Translations under genes and position numbers: made by a program
Assembly (NCBI RefSeq): GCF_017357385.1
Contig: NZ_CP071632.1
Location: 1,989,501-2,053,500, forward strand
From: Rhizobium sp. NZLR1
GTDB taxonomy: Bacteria > Pseudomonadota > Alphaproteobacteria > Rhizobiales > Rhizobiaceae
Length of the DNA: 64,000 nucleotides
Direction: 5' to 3'
The notes under the pieces: generated by a model
What the model was told of the DNA's origin: nothing
The model's input: only the letters and a program-made list of their open reading frames with translations
Databases searched by the model: none
Shown here: positions 63,030 through 64,000 of the stretch, piece after piece
Numbering within the stretch: position 1 is the first letter of the stretch
Layout: each line of letters begins with the position of its first letter

Positions 63030-64000
63030 TCACGCCCAGGAATCGACATCTCTTACCGCCTTGGCGAACGCCTCGGGCGCCTCCTGCGGCAAATTGTGGC
63101 CGATCCCGCCCGCGGCGAGACGGTGTTCGTATTTCGCCTTGAACTTTGTGGCGTAGGCGTTGGGATCCGGATGAGGCGCTCCGTTGGCGTCGCCCTCCAT
63201 CGTGATCGTCGGCACATGGATCTCGGGACCGGCCGCAAGCCTGGTCTCGAATTCGTCGAACCGTTTTTCACCTTCCGTCAGGCCCAGCCGCCAGCGGTAG
63301 TTATGAACGACGATCGAGACGTGATCGGGATTGGTAAATGCTTCTGCACTCCGATCGAAGGTCGTGTCGTCGAACTTCCACTGCGGCGAGGCGAGACGCC
63401 AGATCAGCTTGGCGAAGTCGTTCGTATATTTTTCATAGCCGTCGCGACCGCGGTCCGTGGCGAAGTAGAACTGATACCACCACTGAACCTCCGCGGCTGG
63501 GGGCAGAGGCGCCTTTCCAGCAGCTTGGTTCCCTATGAGATAGCCGCTGACGGATACTAGACCCCTGCATCGTTCTGGCCAGAGCGCTGCGACGATGTCG
63601 GCGGTCCGCGCACCCCAGTCGAACCCGGCGACCGTCGCCTTTTCAATCTTCAAGGCGTCCATCAGCTTGATGGCGTCGACAGCAAGCGCCGACTGTTGGC
63701 CGTTCCGCATAGTGTCATCGGACAGGAACCTGGTGCTGCCGTATCCGCGCAGATGCGGCACGATCACACGATGACCACGCTCCGCGAGCAAAGGCGCCAC
63801 CTCGGCGAAGGCGTTGATGTCGTAGGGCCAGCCGTGGAACAGCATAACGGGCGAGCCGTCTTCAGGACCGAGCTCGGCGTATCCGACATTCAGGTCTCCG
63901 GCGTCGATACGCTTGTCGGCAACCAGGCCCATACCCTTGTGCCGTACCGGCCTTTTGCTTTGCTCGGCACCTTCGACGCGCCCTGCGAGGATTCCTGCGG
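63030..64000 (-). CDS. Alpha/beta hydrolase, probably Tat-exported; 5' end outside window
   Basis: The hydrolase domain begins near MGLVADKRIDAGDLNVGYAE and has oxyanion LFHGWPYDINAFAEV, nucleophile Asp in VAGFDWGARTADIV and His in GGIGHNLPQEAPEAF. This is the epoxide hydrolase / haloalkane dehalogenase-like group. The frame stays open beyond the ATG at 63932 to the window edge, reading AGILAGRVEGAEQSK, which looks like the end of a secretion signal. The true start is therefore probably outside. No ribosome site at proper distance precedes the internal ATG. Confidence 0.82.
   Translation of the reverse strand, partial: AGILAGRVEGAEQSKRPVRHKGMGLVADKRIDAGDLNVGYAELGPEDGSPVMLFHGWPYDINAFAEVAPLLAERGHRVIVPHLRGYGSTRFLSDDTMRNGQQSALAVDAIKLMDALKIEKATVAGFDWGARTADIVAALWPERCRGLVSVSGYLIGNQAAGKAPLPPAAEVQWWYQFYFATDRGRDGYEKYTNDFAKLIWRLASPQWKFDDTTFDRSAEAFTNPDHVSIVVHNYRWRLGLTEGEKRFDEFETRLAAGPEIHVPTITMEGDANGAPHPDPNAYATKFKAKYEHRLAAGGIGHNLPQEAPEAFAKAVRDVDSWA

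Overview
The window reads as a chromosomal segment of a Rhizobiales alphaproteobacterium, most probably a Rhizobium of the etli/leguminosarum type. Evidence is the high GC, the class I PHB synthase with a Rhizobium-like N-terminus, the mitochondrial-type complex I accessory subunits (NDUFA12 and NDUFS4 homologues), the GatCAB amidotransferase, the CTTG-N17-CTAT type promoters before tRNA genes, and a palindromic repeat common in rhizobial intergenic DNA. Species assignment is inference.

The first half (1 to about 34.9 kb) is ordinary core genome. It holds, in order: a nuclease-family fragment, sthA, radC, map, a TetR regulator, small membrane proteins, ruvX, an MBL-fold hydrolase, gatC-gatA, a YjhX-type protein with a divergent GNAT gene, a VOC protein, gatB followed by two GNAT genes, ndufA12, a DUF2155 protein, an unusual NTF2-LuxR fusion regulator, aat-accC-accB-aroQ on the minus strand, a DsbA-like protein, two aminotransferases, a DUF2778 L,D-transpeptidase-like protein, phaC, a lipoprotein, hom, recJ, three tRNA-Glu genes, an M15-type lipoprotein, gloA, a double cold-shock-domain protein, a DUF192 protein, tRNA-Pro, ndufS4 and tRNA-Arg(UCU).

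The tRNA-Arg marks a boundary. The next 3.5 kb (34.9 to 38.4 kb) is a gene graveyard. It contains an AlpA-like phage/island regulator, an AT-rich patch, and decayed pieces of an MFS transporter, a glyceraldehyde-3-phosphate dehydrogenase and an IS630-type transposase. This looks like an old integration site.

From 38.4 kb to the end lies a compact accessory island. It begins with a Tat-exported epoxide hydrolase. Next comes a signalling block: two soluble histidine kinases with five and six PAS domains, a single-domain response regulator, and a FixJ-like regulator. A LysR regulator follows, then four enzyme units. These are a VOC gene; a plus-strand operon (second Tat epoxide hydrolase, SDR, D-cysteine desulfhydrase-like, FMN reductase); a convergent minus-strand operon (SDR, RidA-like, exported crotonase, unknown protein, isochorismatase-like, aldehyde dehydrogenase); and a plus-strand set (nitronate monooxygenase, YbfB-type MFS, SnoaL-like). 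An LLM flavin monooxygenase and a third probably Tat-exported alpha/beta hydrolase close the window.

The most interesting signal is not a gene. A motif close to ATTGTACCAAGGTRTCGG, often as an inverted pair with core GGTRT-N5-AYACC, sits before nearly every transcription unit of the island, including the lysR gene and the kinase operon. I infer that the island is one regulon, probably under its own LysR protein, for sensing and processing oxidised, epoxidised or nitro compounds. The substrate is unknown.
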